From NCBI RefSeq assembly GCF_003315635.1, contig NZ_PDCG01000002.1, positions 186,001 to 250,000 of the forward strand: a stretch of DNA of 64,000 nucleotides, in the 5' to 3' direction. Positions 45,820-55,438 of this stretch are shown here, in pieces. The translations under genes were made by a program, and so were the position numbers. Each line of letters begins with the position of its first letter. Position 1 is the stretch's first letter. The stretch is from Bifidobacterium aemilianum. Its GTDB lineage: Bacteria; Actinomycetota; Actinomycetes; Actinomycetales; Bifidobacteriaceae. The notes under the pieces were generated by a model, which saw only the letters and a list, made by a program, of their open reading frames with translations, was not told where the DNA came from and searched no databases.

Positions 45820-46806
45820 CTAAGCGACCCTGCCCTTGTGGCTGATGAGTTCGACGGCCCGTTCAACCGCATAGACCGGATCTCCGCTGCTGGTCTTGCA
45901 TTCCTCATCCGCCCAGGCCAGCATCCGCAGGCAGGCGCTCAGCCCTTGGGAGGTCCAGCCCGACAGCTTGCGCGTGGAGTTTTTGATGGCCCAGGGGTTG
46001 GCCTTGGCCTCAGCCATGGATATGCTCCCCGACCGGACCGCCGAGGCCTTGGCCAGGGTCCTCAAGCCCACGGCCAGGGCTCCCACCATGGCGATGGGCT
46101 GGGTCCCCTGTTCCAGCACGGTCCGCAGAGCCACGACGGCCTGGGCGGTCTTGCCCTCTATGGCCAGGTCGGATACGGCGAAACCGCTGACCTGTGGATT
46201 GGCCGTCAGATATTGGTTGACCCGGTCAACACCCATGGGGTCGTCCTCGAAGTCGAAGCAGAGCTGGGCGCACATGGCCGCCAGTTCGCTCGTGCTCTCC
46301 CCCAGGACCGATACGAGTTGCTGGGCGGCCAATGGGTCCACCCTGCGCCCTTGAAGCTGGAACTGCCCGATGACGAAATTGAGCTTGGCCTCCGGCTTCT
46401 TCAAATCGGCCACGTTCTCTACCTGGGCTCCAGCTGAGGCGGTGAGCTGGGTGATGATCTTCTTGCCCTTGGCGCCACCGGCATGCTGGCATATGACGGC
46501 GCTGAAAGCGGAAGGATTCGCCCCTGCCTCCTTGCCATAGGCGACCATGGCCTCCACGAGCTTCTCATCGGCGTTCTGCAAGTCGGAGACCATGACTACG
46601 AAGAAGTCGCTGAGCAGGGAGGGACTGACGGCCTCATCAAAGGCGTAGTGGTCACAGTCACCGGCATTGAGCTCGATGACCTCGGCCTCCGGTCTGGTCG
46701 CCAAGGCCTCATCCCGCAGCTGCCTGAAGCGTTGGTTGTTGAGAAAGCTGTCCCCTCCCACCACAATCCGCAGCGGGGCCGGAACGCTTGCACTAGTCTT
46801 CGCCAT
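45820..46806 (-). CDS. holA: DNA polymerase III subunit delta
   Basis: A 328-residue clamp-loader delta subunit. RIVVGGDSFLNNQRFRQLRD is the N-terminal part, VICQHAGGAKGKKIITQLTA the central part, and AWADEECKTSSGDPVYAVER the C-terminal helical collar. The ATG at 46806 gives the normal length; no clear ribosome-binding site is seen. It lies between comEC and tsaE, as in other bifidobacteria. Confidence 0.92.
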   Translation of the reverse strand: MAKTSASVPAPLRIVVGGDSFLNNQRFRQLRDEALATRPEAEVIELNAGDCDHYAFDEAVSPSLLSDFFVVMVSDLQNADEKLVEAMVAYGKEAGANPSAFSAVICQHAGGAKGKKIITQLTASAGAQVENVADLKKPEAKLNFVIGQFQLQGRRVDPLAAQQLVSVLGESTSELAAMCAQLCFDFEDDPMGVDRVNQYLTANPQVSGFAVSDLAIEGKTAQAVVALRTVLEQGTQPIAMVGALAVGLRTLAKASAVRSGSISMAEAKANPWAIKNSTRKLSGWTSQGLSACLRMLAWADEECKTSSGDPVYAVERAVELISHKGRVA

Positions 46807-46893
46807 ACTATTCAATGTCGCCGTATCGCTGGACAAGTGCGGGGCAGGCAGCTTCACAAACTTGGCCAACAGTCTGCCCCGCACGGGCCACAG

Positions 46894-48759
46894 CTATGGC
46901 TCCTTTCCTTCTTCTTGTGTCTGCCGGCCTGGTCCCGGCCTTGACCAGTGGCCAAAGATCCTACGGGTATCGCTCCACCAAAAGCGAAGGCGGGCCATCA
47001 TGGTCAACCGATGGGGTTGACCCAGCCCAGCGGCTTCGCCTGCTCGCCGCCTGCCCTGCTGCCACAGCAGATGGACGATATGGAAGGAGGCCATGATGGC
47101 GATCTCCAGCAACAGCATCAGGAGGGCCCCACCGGCCCCGCCCGCCCAGGGAATAAGGAAGGAGGTCTGGCTGCCTAGGCTCTGGGCGGTTCGCTCCATG
47201 ACCAGGGTTCCAGCTGAGGAGAGCCAGGCCAGAGCATAGGCCAGGGTCTGGTTCCACGTTGCCAGGAGCAGGGCCGCCAGTCCGGTCAGGGTGGAGAAGT
47301 CCACGAAGGGCGCCACCAGCATATTGGCCGGCAGGGAGAGCAGGGGCAATTGTGGCTGCATCAGCACCTGGATGGGTAGGGTGAAGGCCTGGGCGCTCAG
47401 CGTCATGGCCATCATCTCCGCCAGAACCTTGGGTAGGTGGGCTGATAGGCCCCTAGCTATAGGTCTGGCCATGGTTCCTATGCCCAATACCGCGGCAACC
47501 GATAAAGCGAAGCCGTAGCTCCTGGACATGGCGGGATTGACGAGCAGGACACCCATGCTGGTCCAAGCGAGGCTGCTCACCAGCTGCGACGGCCTCCCCC
47601 GCCACATGCCGCAGGCCCCGATCAGCCCCATCACCAGGGCCCGGAGGACTGAATCCGACGGATACACCATCAGGGCCAAGGCGCAGTAGGAGGCCGTGAC
47701 AGCCAGGGCGACCAGCTGCCGAGGTAGGAGCAGCCGGGCGCACAGACGGCGGATCAAGGAGGCCAGAAGTGCGAAATGCCCGCCGGAAACGGCCATCAGA
47801 TGCATGATGCCCGCCTGCCGGAAATGGGTGGTCAGCATACTGGCATAGGTCTGGTTGACAGGTTGCCGCTCCCACAGCCCTGCAGACTCTGTCAGCCCCT
47901 TGATCGGCTTTCCTGCGTCCTTCGAGCCTTCAGAGTCAGCTGTGGCAGGCTGTCCCAGGTAGTCCTGACCCAGGAGTCCAACGGTCAGGCCAGGGACCAG
48001 CACCCGACCCTGGTCCGACAGCCTATCGGTGACCTGGAAGAAGGACCGCCAGGAGGCATGGACCACCCGCTTGATCCATGGCGCCTGTGCGAGCACCTCG
48101 ATATGTCCATCCTGACCGGTCAGCCAAAGGGGCAACCGGCCTACGGGAGCCAGCCTCAACTGGCCACTGAGTTGAATATGGGAACCTGCCAGCAGTGTGG
48201 AGCAGGCCCGCTGGTCTGTCAGCAGGAGCCTGACAGGACTGTGGCTGGTGACCTGCCTACCCTCGCGTGTTATGCTCTCCAAGCTGCCATCAGCCTGGCA
48301 GAGCGCCTGCCGCATGGACGAGGCCGTGACCGGACTGGTCAGTCGCAGCCGCGCCTGTATGCTTGCCCCACCCTGGCTGGCATGGACCATGGCCGGATCG
48401 CGGGACTGCATCAGGTCCGTCGACAGTGAGGCCAAGGCCCCCAGCAGGATGGTCAGCAGCATCAGCAGCAATGACGGGCGTAGGCCACGAACCAGGCTGC
48501 TGCAGAAGGACCAGCACCTACCCGGCAACCCCCGCTCCTCACAACGGCTGAGCACCAGGACCAGGAGGACCAACAGCCCCAGGCAGACCAGTATCAGCCA
48601 AGCCTGCGGGGCCGTGAAGGCCGGCTCGCCCGTGGTCCAGGAGCCAAAGCAGCCATGGGCCAGCAGCATACCGGCCCACATGCTGATGCCGATGGGGACC
48701 ATCCTCCAATCCTTGCTGCCGGCCTCCATGCGAGGGTTGGCCCCAGTCCCTGTATGCAT
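46894..48759 (-). CDS. comEC: ComEC/Rec2 family DNA-uptake channel protein (no beta-lactamase domain)
   Basis: A 621-residue membrane protein. N-terminal spans are followed by an OB-fold-like extracytoplasmic segment (about 100-220). The competence domain begins near IMHLMAVSGGHFALLASLIR, the ComEC landmark, with eight or so more spans. It stops at a basic tail (RLRFWWSDTRRIFGHW) and lacks the C-terminal metallo-beta-lactamase domain of Bacillus ComEC. ATG 48759 is chosen because ggaggt lies seven bases upstream. Its partner comEA lies just upstream. Confidence 0.92.
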   Translation of the reverse strand: MHTGTGANPRMEAGSKDWRMVPIGISMWAGMLLAHGCFGSWTTGEPAFTAPQAWLILVCLGLLVLLVLVLSRCEERGLPGRCWSFCSSLVRGLRPSLLLMLLTILLGALASLSTDLMQSRDPAMVHASQGGASIQARLRLTSPVTASSMRQALCQADGSLESITREGRQVTSHSPVRLLLTDQRACSTLLAGSHIQLSGQLRLAPVGRLPLWLTGQDGHIEVLAQAPWIKRVVHASWRSFFQVTDRLSDQGRVLVPGLTVGLLGQDYLGQPATADSEGSKDAGKPIKGLTESAGLWERQPVNQTYASMLTTHFRQAGIMHLMAVSGGHFALLASLIRRLCARLLLPRQLVALAVTASYCALALMVYPSDSVLRALVMGLIGACGMWRGRPSQLVSSLAWTSMGVLLVNPAMSRSYGFALSVAAVLGIGTMARPIARGLSAHLPKVLAEMMAMTLSAQAFTLPIQVLMQPQLPLLSLPANMLVAPFVDFSTLTGLAALLLATWNQTLAYALAWLSSAGTLVMERTAQSLGSQTSFLIPWAGGAGGALLMLLLEIAIMASFHIVHLLWQQGRRRAGEAAGLGQPHRLTMMARLRFWWSDTRRIFGHWSRPGPGRQTQEEGKEP

Positions 48760-48883
48760 ACCCTTCACCTCCTCCATTCAATCCGCAATCCAGAAACCTT
48801 CCGGCCCCTCCCCCGCACCACTCGTTGACCAACTGGGTCGGCAAGGTCCACCAGGCGAATACCGACCCGTCGCAGGTCTGGGT

Positions 48884-49852
48884 CTAGACCCTGGTCTGGG
48901 GACGCAGTTTGTCCAAGGTCTTGGCACCTATGCCGTCGACCTCCAGGAGTTGGTCGACGCTGGTGAAGCGTCCTATGCGCTGCCGATATTGGACGATTCT
49001 TGAAGCCATGACCGGCCCCACCCCCTTGATGGTGGTCAGTTGGTCGACCGTGGCTGTATTGAGGTCTATCCGGGCATCAGCGCTCTGAGTGGACTGGGAG
49101 CCAGAGGGGTCTTCCCCAGCCTGCCGGTCCTCCTGTCCGGCCGGATTCCCCTCTTTCGATGGTTCCCCGGCCCGCTGGCCGCCGGCCTGGCCCACATCGG
49201 CTTGTCCTTGCTTGCCGGAGGCTGTCTGCTGGTCCTGTCTGCCGGCCCGCTCTTTCTTCCCCGCTCGGGATGCTGACGCGGCAGTGTGCGAGTCGAGGGC
49301 AGCATAGTTGAGGGACTGCTGGACGAGCAGGGTCAAGGAGGCGCACAAGGCGGCCACAAGCACAAGAATGGCGATCAGGGCATGTATAGGCCGCAAGGCC
49401 AGCCTAGGTGTGTGGCGCCTGGCATTCAAAAGTGCCTGAGGCCTCCCATCGCCGGGGCGAACCCCGACCATGGACCCCAGATCCAATCCATGACCATGGC
49501 TGCCAGCCTTATGGGTCAAGGCATCGTTGCCCCTGTTGAGCCCAGGGAAGCTTTGGTCCTCTGCCTCCTCGAGTTTGCCGGCAGACTTCATACGGGCTGA
49601 AAACTCCCCGAAAGGAGAACCCTCCTCCCCGCCCAACACAGGGGAACCAGAGGCAGCCATAGGGGCATGCAACTCGCTGGACTCGCCTGGGACCGGACAG
49701 CCACCACCGGCAAGACCTACGGGAGCATCCCTATCCGAGTCATCCCCATGGTCCGTCTCCACCCGTGGCGGCAAGGCGACAGGAGGGGCCGGAGAAGCCC
49801 TGATTCGTTGTCCTGAAAGCATAAGGTCCATGGCCCCACTATGGGGGACCAT
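48884..49852 (-). CDS. comEA: ComEA family helix-hairpin-helix DNA-binding protein
   Basis: A 322-residue membrane-anchored DNA receptor. A long polar N-terminus (about 150 residues, Gly/Ser/Pro-rich) precedes one membrane span (PIHALIAILVLVAALCASLT), then a low-complexity Gln/Gly/Ala/Lys linker. The C-terminal helix-hairpin-helix pair reads IDLNTATVDQLTTIKGVGPV and SVDQLLEVDGIGAKTLDKL, the DNA-binding end. The start is uncertain: both candidate ATGs (49852, 49831) fall inside a strong hairpin. Confidence 0.88.
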   Translation of the reverse strand: MVPHSGAMDLMLSGQRIRASPAPPVALPPRVETDHGDDSDRDAPVGLAGGGCPVPGESSELHAPMAASGSPVLGGEEGSPFGEFSARMKSAGKLEEAEDQSFPGLNRGNDALTHKAGSHGHGLDLGSMVGVRPGDGRPQALLNARRHTPRLALRPIHALIAILVLVAALCASLTLLVQQSLNYAALDSHTAASASRAGKKERAGRQDQQTASGKQGQADVGQAGGQRAGEPSKEGNPAGQEDRQAGEDPSGSQSTQSADARIDLNTATVDQLTTIKGVGPVMASRIVQYRQRIGRFTSVDQLLEVDGIGAKTLDKLRPQTRV

Positions 49853-49857
49853 GGACC
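49825..49857. repeat. inverted repeat over the comEA start codon
   Basis: ggtccatgg (49825-49833) pairs with ccatggacc (49849-49857), with an inner cccca/gggg pairing. It overlaps the candidate start codons of comEA and would hide them in mRNA. Confidence 0.6.
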
Positions 49858-49863
49858 TGTTCC

Positions 49864-49896
49864 CCAGCCTTCAGCAGCTATGTGGTCGAAGGCTGG
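49864..49896. terminator. hairpin between leuS and comEA
   Basis: ccagccttc (49864-49872) and gaaggctgg (49888-49896) form a perfect nine-base stem. It is about 75 bases past the leuS stop on the minus strand. No T run follows. Confidence 0.4.
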
Positions 49897-49972
49897 CACT
49901 TATCCACAAGCGGGCGTGTCGCCATTCATCCTCCCCCAGCAGCTACAACGGTCCACTGCCCGGGGCCGCCGC

Positions 49973-52951
49973 CTACTGGGCAGGAACGATGGAGACGATC
50001 TTGGGGGCCTTGACGATCACCTTGTGGGGCTTCTTGCCTCCCAGGCGCTCGGCGACGGCCTCCAGGGCCATGGACTCCAGCTCGTCGGCCGCGATGTCGG
50101 GGCTGACCTCCAGCTTGGCCCGCACCTTGCCCTTGATCTGGACCACGGCCGTGACCGCATCCTGACCGGTATAGCGTTCGTCCGCCTTGGGCCAGGCCTG
50201 CTGGGCCAGGGATTCCTGGTGGCCCAGACGGTTCCAGAGCTCCTCGCTGATGTGCGGGGCAATGGGTGAGAGCATGAGGATCAGGGGCTCCACGGCGGCC
50301 CGGGGGACCTTGCCTGCCCCCAGGGAGGTCAGGTGGTTGTTGAGGACGATCAGCTTGGCGATGGCGGTGTTGGGACGCATGGCCTCCATCTCCTCGGTCA
50401 CCTGGCTGATGGTGTTGTTGAGGAGCTTGAGGGTCTTGAGGTCCGGCTCCCCCTCGCAGATATGGACCTGGCCGCTGTTCTCGTCGACCACGTTGCGCCA
50501 GAGCCGCTGCAGGAAGCGCATGCCGCCGATGACATTGCGGTCGTTCCATGGCCTTGACTCGTCCAGGGGCCCCATGTTCATCTCGTAGAGCCGGAAGGTG
50601 TCGGCGCCGTAGTCCCGGTACATGTCGTCTGGGGTCACGATGTTCTTCAGGCTCTTGCCCATCTTGCCGAATTCCCGGTGGGCCGGCTGGCCATGCCAGG
50701 TGAAGGTCGGCTCGCCGGAGGCATCGGGCTCCCCCTCCTCCACCTCGGCCGCGGGCAGGTACTGGCCCCGGTCGTCCGTGTAGGCGTAGGCCTGGATCAT
50801 GCCCTGGTTGAAGAGCTTGTGGAAGGGTTCGGCCGAATCGACGAAGCCCAGGTCGTAGAGGACCTTGTGCCAGAAGCGGGAGTACAGCAAGTGCAGAACC
50901 GCATGCTCCACGCCTCCCACGTAGAGGTCCACACCACCGGAGGCGCCGGCGGTCTCGTTATGGTTGGGCCCCATCCAGTAGTCGTACTCGTCACGGTCCA
51001 CCATCTGCCGGCTGTCAGCCGGGTCCAGGTAGCGCATGTAGTACCAGCAGGAACCGGCCCAATTGGGCATGGTGTTGGTGTCGCGGTGGTAGGTCTTGGG
51101 GCCATCGCCCAGGTCCAGGGTTACGTTGACCCAGTCCTGGTTGCGGCTCAGCGGCGCCTCCGGGTTGGATTCAGCGTCGTCGGGGTCGTAGGTCTTGGGA
51201 CTGTAGTCAGGCACCTCGGGCAGGTTGATGGGCAGCTGGTCGTCAGGCACCAGGTGGGCCACGCCCTCATCGTCATAGACAATGGGGAAGGGTTCGCCCC
51301 AGTAGCGTTGGCGGGAGAAGAGCCAGTCACGCAGGCGGTAGGACACGGTGCCCTTGCCCACCCCGGCGGACTCCAGCCAGGCGTTCATCTTCCCTATGGC
51401 CTCGTCAACCGTCAGCCCGTCCAGCGACAGGGCGTCACCCTTGACCTTGGTGGCGTCGATGGAGGAGTTGACCACGATGCCCTCGTGGGAGACGTAGGGG
51501 GCCTTGCCCTGGTAGTCGTCCAGGGTCTGGCCCGATTCAGGCAGGGGCTTGACCGTGTAGATGACCGGCAGGCCGAAGCGCTGGGCGAAGTCGTAATCGC
51601 GCTGGTCGCCACCGGGCACAGCCATGATGGCACCGGTGCCATAGCCCATGAGCACGTAATCGGCGGTGAACAGGGGCAGCTTGGCGCCGGTCACGGGGTT
51701 GATGGCATAGAGTCCGGTGAAGAGGCCGCTTTTCTCCCCTGCCTCGTCGACCCGGTCCTTGGCGGTCTTGGCCTCGGCAGCCAGACGGTACTGGCGCACG
51801 GCTTCCCGGGGGGACCGGTAGCCGCCGGTCCAGGACTCCGGCGTGCCCTGCGGCCAGGATTCAGGGAGCTCGCGCAGCAGGTCATGCTCGGGCGAGACCA
51901 CGGCGAAGGTGCTACCGAAGAGGGTATCGGGGCGGGTGGTGTAGATCTCCATATCCCGCTCGCCCTCGGCCGTGGGCACGGCGAAGTGGACGGAGGCTCC
52001 GTGGGATTCGCCGATCCAGTTGCGCTGCATGAGCTTGACCTTCTCTGGCCAGTCGATGGTGTCCAGGTCCTCGATCAGCCGGTGGCCATAGGCGGTGATC
52101 CGCATGGACCACTGTCGCAGCTCCCGCTGGAAGACAGGGAAATTGCCACGTTCGGAACGGCCCTCGGCCGTGACCTCCTCGTTGGCCAGCACCGTACCCA
52201 GGCCCGGGCACCAGTTGACCGGGGACTTGGAGATGTAGGCCAGACGATAGTCGTTGAGCAAATCGGCCTGTTCGGCGGCCGACAGGTCATCCCAGCTGCG
52301 CCCCTCATGACCGGGCATGGCCTTGCGCCCGGACCTGAAGAGCTCGACCAACTCCGCAATGGGACGGGCCGACCCCACTCCCCCGTCGGCGCGCTGGTAA
52401 TCGGGGTCGTACCAGGCGTTGTAGATGCGCGAGAAGATCCATTGGGTCCAGCGCACATAGCCGGGGTCGATGGTGGCGAAGGAGCGTCGGTCGTCGAAGC
52501 TCAGGCCCATACGGTGGAGCTGGTGTCGCATGTTGGCGATGTTGGCCTCGGTGGTCACACGGGGGTGCTGCCCAGTCTGGACGGCGTACTGCTCGGCGGG
52601 AAGACCAAAGGCGTCGTAGCCCATGGCGTGCAGCACGTTCTCGCCCTTCATCCGGTGATAGCGGCTGACCACATCGGTCGCCAGGTACCCCAGGGGGTGG
52701 CCCACATGCAGGCCCTTGCCCGATGGGTAGGGGAACATGTCCATGGCGAAGAAGGGCTTGCGGCCCTCGGCGTTCCTGCCCTTCCCGTCGGTCAGGTCGC
52801 CGGACACGTTGGCCGCCCAGAAGGTGCCCTGCTCATCCCAGGTTTTCTGCCACTTCTCCTCTATGCCCTGCGCCATCTGCGCGTTGTATCGGAATGCCGG
52901 CTCCTCGGGGTTCTGGCCCTCAGCCGCTGTGCTTTGCTGGTTCTCGCTCAT
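49973..52951 (-). CDS. leuS: leucyl-tRNA synthetase
   Basis: A 992-residue class I synthetase that charges tRNA-Leu. The HIGH-type motif is FPYPSGKGLHVGHPLGYLATD and the KMSKS-type motif is GKMGKSLKNIV. The large editing (CP1) domain lies between, with TTRPDTLFGSTFAV and GTGAIMAVPGGDQRD. The anticodon-binding C-terminal helices end in KAPKIVSIVPAQ. The ATG at 52951 is preceded by no obvious ribosome-binding site, so a leaderless or weak start is possible. It heads the minus-strand core block. Confidence 0.97.
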   Translation of the reverse strand: MSENQQSTAAEGQNPEEPAFRYNAQMAQGIEEKWQKTWDEQGTFWAANVSGDLTDGKGRNAEGRKPFFAMDMFPYPSGKGLHVGHPLGYLATDVVSRYHRMKGENVLHAMGYDAFGLPAEQYAVQTGQHPRVTTEANIANMRHQLHRMGLSFDDRRSFATIDPGYVRWTQWIFSRIYNAWYDPDYQRADGGVGSARPIAELVELFRSGRKAMPGHEGRSWDDLSAAEQADLLNDYRLAYISKSPVNWCPGLGTVLANEEVTAEGRSERGNFPVFQRELRQWSMRITAYGHRLIEDLDTIDWPEKVKLMQRNWIGESHGASVHFAVPTAEGERDMEIYTTRPDTLFGSTFAVVSPEHDLLRELPESWPQGTPESWTGGYRSPREAVRQYRLAAEAKTAKDRVDEAGEKSGLFTGLYAINPVTGAKLPLFTADYVLMGYGTGAIMAVPGGDQRDYDFAQRFGLPVIYTVKPLPESGQTLDDYQGKAPYVSHEGIVVNSSIDATKVKGDALSLDGLTVDEAIGKMNAWLESAGVGKGTVSYRLRDWLFSRQRYWGEPFPIVYDDEGVAHLVPDDQLPINLPEVPDYSPKTYDPDDAESNPEAPLSRNQDWVNVTLDLGDGPKTYHRDTNTMPNWAGSCWYYMRYLDPADSRQMVDRDEYDYWMGPNHNETAGASGGVDLYVGGVEHAVLHLLYSRFWHKVLYDLGFVDSAEPFHKLFNQGMIQAYAYTDDRGQYLPAAEVEEGEPDASGEPTFTWHGQPAHREFGKMGKSLKNIVTPDDMYRDYGADTFRLYEMNMGPLDESRPWNDRNVIGGMRFLQRLWRNVVDENSGQVHICEGEPDLKTLKLLNNTISQVTEEMEAMRPNTAIAKLIVLNNHLTSLGAGKVPRAAVEPLILMLSPIAPHISEELWNRLGHQESLAQQAWPKADERYTGQDAVTAVVQIKGKVRAKLEVSPDIAADELESMALEAVAERLGGKKPHKVIVKAPKIVSIVPAQ

Positions 52952-53052
52952 AGTATTGGATTATCGCCGTGCAACTGGACACCAGCCAGCCGGGCATTAC
53001 TATGTGAAACGGCCATAGGACCGGCGCTTGGGCGCGTTGGCCTGCCAGTCCC

Positions 53053-54003
53053 CTATTTGAAGAGGCGCGATCGGGTCAGGAACCAAGTGACGACACCGGC
53101 CAGGACCATGGACGAGACGACCACGATGACAAAGCCCCAGGGGCTGTCGGAGAAGGGCATGCCCAACATGCCGTCTTGGAAGTTCATGCCGTACATGGAG
53201 AAGATCAGGGTGGGCACCGCCAGGGTGATGGAGATGATGGTGAAGATCCGCATCACGTTGTTGAGGTTGTTGGACACGATCGAGGCGAAGGCGTCGGTCA
53301 TGTTGGCCAGGACCTGGCTGTAGATGTTGGCCATCTCGATGGCCTGCTTGTTCTCGGTGATCACGTCCTCAAGGAGGTCGGCGTCCTCCTCGTACTGCTT
53401 GATGCGGCTCAGGGTGTTCAACTTCTCCATGACGATCTCGTTGGACTTGAGGCTGGTGGTGAAGTAGACCAAGGTCTTGCTCAATTCCAGCAGCATGAGG
53501 ATTTCCCTGTTCTGCATGGAGTGGCGCAGCTTGAGTTCCAGCTTGTCGGATTCCCTGTCGATGATGCGTAGGTAACGCAGGTAGGTGGTGGCGTTGCGGT
53601 AGAGCATCTGCAGGATGAAGCGGGACCTCATGAAGGTGTTGAAACCACGGATCTTGCCCTCCATGAAGGGATGGAGAATCGGGGTGTCCTGCATGCAGAC
53701 GGTGATGATCATGTTCTCGGTGACGATGATCGAGAAGGGGATGGTCTCGTACCAGTCCCTGCCGCTGCGCTCCTCCACGGTGGGGATGTCCACGATGATC
53801 ATCGTGTAGTCATCCTCAACATCGACGCGGGAGCGCTCCTCATCGTCCAGGGGGGCGCGCAGGTCGGCCAGATCCACTCCGGTCTCCTGGGAGACGGTGG
53901 CCAATTCCACATCGGTGGGCTGACACAAACACAACCAGCAGTCCTCCTGTGGTTGCTCGATGGACTCCACCTGGCCTTCGACCGTCTTGAACATCTTCAG
54001 CAT
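53053..54003 (-). CDS. corA: CorA-family magnesium/cobalt transporter
   Basis: A 316-residue CorA-type channel. The long cytoplasmic N-terminal domain is followed by two C-terminal spans. The signature GMN is in SMYGMNFQDGMLG near the end of the first span (TIISITLAVPTLIFSMYGMN). The second span reads GFVIVVVSSMVLAGVVTWFL, and the tail RSRLFK is basic, as in the family. The start is an ATG at 54003 (MLKMFKTVEGQVESIEQ). Confidence 0.93.
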   Translation of the reverse strand: MLKMFKTVEGQVESIEQPQEDCWLCLCQPTDVELATVSQETGVDLADLRAPLDDEERSRVDVEDDYTMIIVDIPTVEERSGRDWYETIPFSIIVTENMIITVCMQDTPILHPFMEGKIRGFNTFMRSRFILQMLYRNATTYLRYLRIIDRESDKLELKLRHSMQNREILMLLELSKTLVYFTTSLKSNEIVMEKLNTLSRIKQYEEDADLLEDVITENKQAIEMANIYSQVLANMTDAFASIVSNNLNNVMRIFTIISITLAVPTLIFSMYGMNFQDGMLGMPFSDSPWGFVIVVVSSMVLAGVVTWFLTRSRLFK

Positions 54004-54188
54004 TCGCGTCTCACCCGCCTTTCACGTGCCCTTCCCCGCAAGGCCCATCCTCACTCGGGAATGCGTCGGCCGGCAGTGGCTGGCATCTCACCGGAAGTCA
54101 TATGTTTCCGGCCCATCAGCCCGGACTAACGTCCAACCGCACAACCTCACCTAGGATAGTCCATCAGCGACCCTTGAACGACACACCC

Positions 54189-54206
54189 GCCGGCCCTTGG
54201 GCCGGC
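54189..54206 (-). terminator. short palindromic hairpin after histidine phosphatase 3
   Basis: gccggccc (54189-54196) and gggccggc (54199-54206) form an eight-base stem eight bases from the stop codon. A perfect near-palindrome without a T run. Confidence 0.45.
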
Positions 54207-54213
54207 CATCTGC

Positions 54214-55038
54214 CTAGAGTTCAATCCACTCCGGCATGTCTGGACCGTGCAGGTCGGCCGGACCATTTTCCCAGTCCACCAAGGAGGCCACCGCTGGGCC
54301 TTGGTTGAAGGCTTCCAGCTGCCATTCCAGGCCGCCGTTGAGACGATGGATGGGCTTCATGACCGACCAGAAGGCGTTGCGCATGCGCCCCATATCCATC
54401 CGGCTGTCAGGATCCATGCCCAGCAAGGTCGCGATGGTGGCCACAATCCACGATCCATGCCCCACCAGCAGGAGGGTCTCCGACTCCTGGGACTGCGAGC
54501 TTTGGTCGAGCATATCCAACACCGCCTCGGCCCCGCGCCGGCCGGTCGCCCCCTTGGATTCGACACCATAGGTCGGCTCTTCGCCCAGGTCCGCCTTCCA
54601 TGCCGCATAGGCCTGGGCATCCATGGCCTCGATTTCCTGACGGGTCAGGCCCTCCCACTGGCCGAAGGCGCGTTCACGCAGCCGAGTGTCCAAGTGAACG
54701 GGCAGGCCCACAAGGTCGGCGAAGGCGTGGGCGGTCTGCTGGGCCCGGAAGAGATCCGAGGACACGATGGTCATCTTGCGCTGGGCCGCAGGGGCATTGA
54801 GGAATTCGTTGATGTCCGAATCCTTGTTGGCCTCCGCCCCGGGGTGGGCCAGCAGTTCGGGGTTGCGGGCCACCGCCGAGACCTTGGCCCAATAGTGGTT
54901 CTGGGCCAGCTGATAGGCGCTCTGGTCCACCTGCCACAGCCCGACGATGTCGAGGGGGATGTCGATCTGCCCCTGCATGCGACGCTGTAGATTAAATGAG
55001 GTACGTCCGTGCCTCAGGAAGATTACCTGGTCAATCAT
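54214..55038 (-). CDS. histidine phosphatase family protein (third in window)
   Basis: A 274-residue phosphoglycerate-mutase-like protein. The catalytic motif is FLRHGRTSFNLQRRMQGQID with RHG at residues 9-11; SSDLFRAQQTAHAF and LRERAFGQWEGLTRQEIEAM are typical of the family, and the second His is in LLVGHGSWI. It is closer to ordinary phosphoglycerate mutase-type phosphatases (GpmB/CobC type) than to the tandem pair at 4.2-6.1 kb, with which it shares no extra C-terminal features. Substrate unknown. Confidence 0.88.
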   Translation of the reverse strand: MIDQVIFLRHGRTSFNLQRRMQGQIDIPLDIVGLWQVDQSAYQLAQNHYWAKVSAVARNPELLAHPGAEANKDSDINEFLNAPAAQRKMTIVSSDLFRAQQTAHAFADLVGLPVHLDTRLRERAFGQWEGLTRQEIEAMDAQAYAAWKADLGEEPTYGVESKGATGRRGAEAVLDMLDQSSQSQESETLLLVGHGSWIVATIATLLGMDPDSRMDMGRMRNAFWSVMKPIHRLNGGLEWQLEAFNQGPAVASLVDWENGPADLHGPDMPEWIEL

Positions 55039-55438
55039 GCCCGCCTCCTATTTCCTTTCCGGCCCGGCCCCATGCTGCCAGGTCCCCTCGCCGCCCGGTC
55101 CGACCGGTTTGGCCACTGTCGTCAATCCTATCGATTTGCCTGCCGTAGTGGTGGACACCATGGGGCAGTGGCGTTGCGGGAGAAGAAAAAGACTGCCGAC
55201 TGCCGTGGCCACATCCAAGCGGGCAACAGCTGACAATGGGGAAATGCTAGTCCCCTTAGCACACTACTTCCCTGCCCTCGAATTTCGCGCAGACAGAACG
55301 TTTACAGGGCTGTATTGACAGAATGTCAAACCCCTAACTATACTGGTTGCAAGGTTGTTGACATAATGTCAATGTGTCTTGGGAACCACGAACTCGTGGG
55401 ACCCTCGTCACACTGATAAGGCACAGAAGAAGCGAGAG
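55039..55438. other. divergent intergenic region
   Basis: Holds the promoter of the TetR operon, described separately. Apart from this, the left part (55039-55300) is GC-rich with no gene or RNA that I recognise. Confidence 0.5.
55315..55372 (+). promoter_or_regulatory. TetR-operon promoter with two palindromic operators
   Basis: TTGACAGAATGTCAA (55315-55329) and TTGACATAATGTCAA (55358-55372) are near-identical 15-base palindromes 43 bases apart. The first provides the -35 hexamer TTGACA (55315-55320); an 18-base spacer leads to TATACT (55339-55344) as -10. The second falls near +5 to +20 of the presumed transcript. This geometry suits repression by the TetR protein encoded next. Confidence 0.8.

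Noticed and set aside
50678-53323. An 881-codon open frame on the plus strand opposite leuS
   Set aside because: It lies wholly antisense to a perfect leucyl-tRNA synthetase, is Val/Gly/His-rich in the way of mirror frames in GC-rich genes, and has no family motif.
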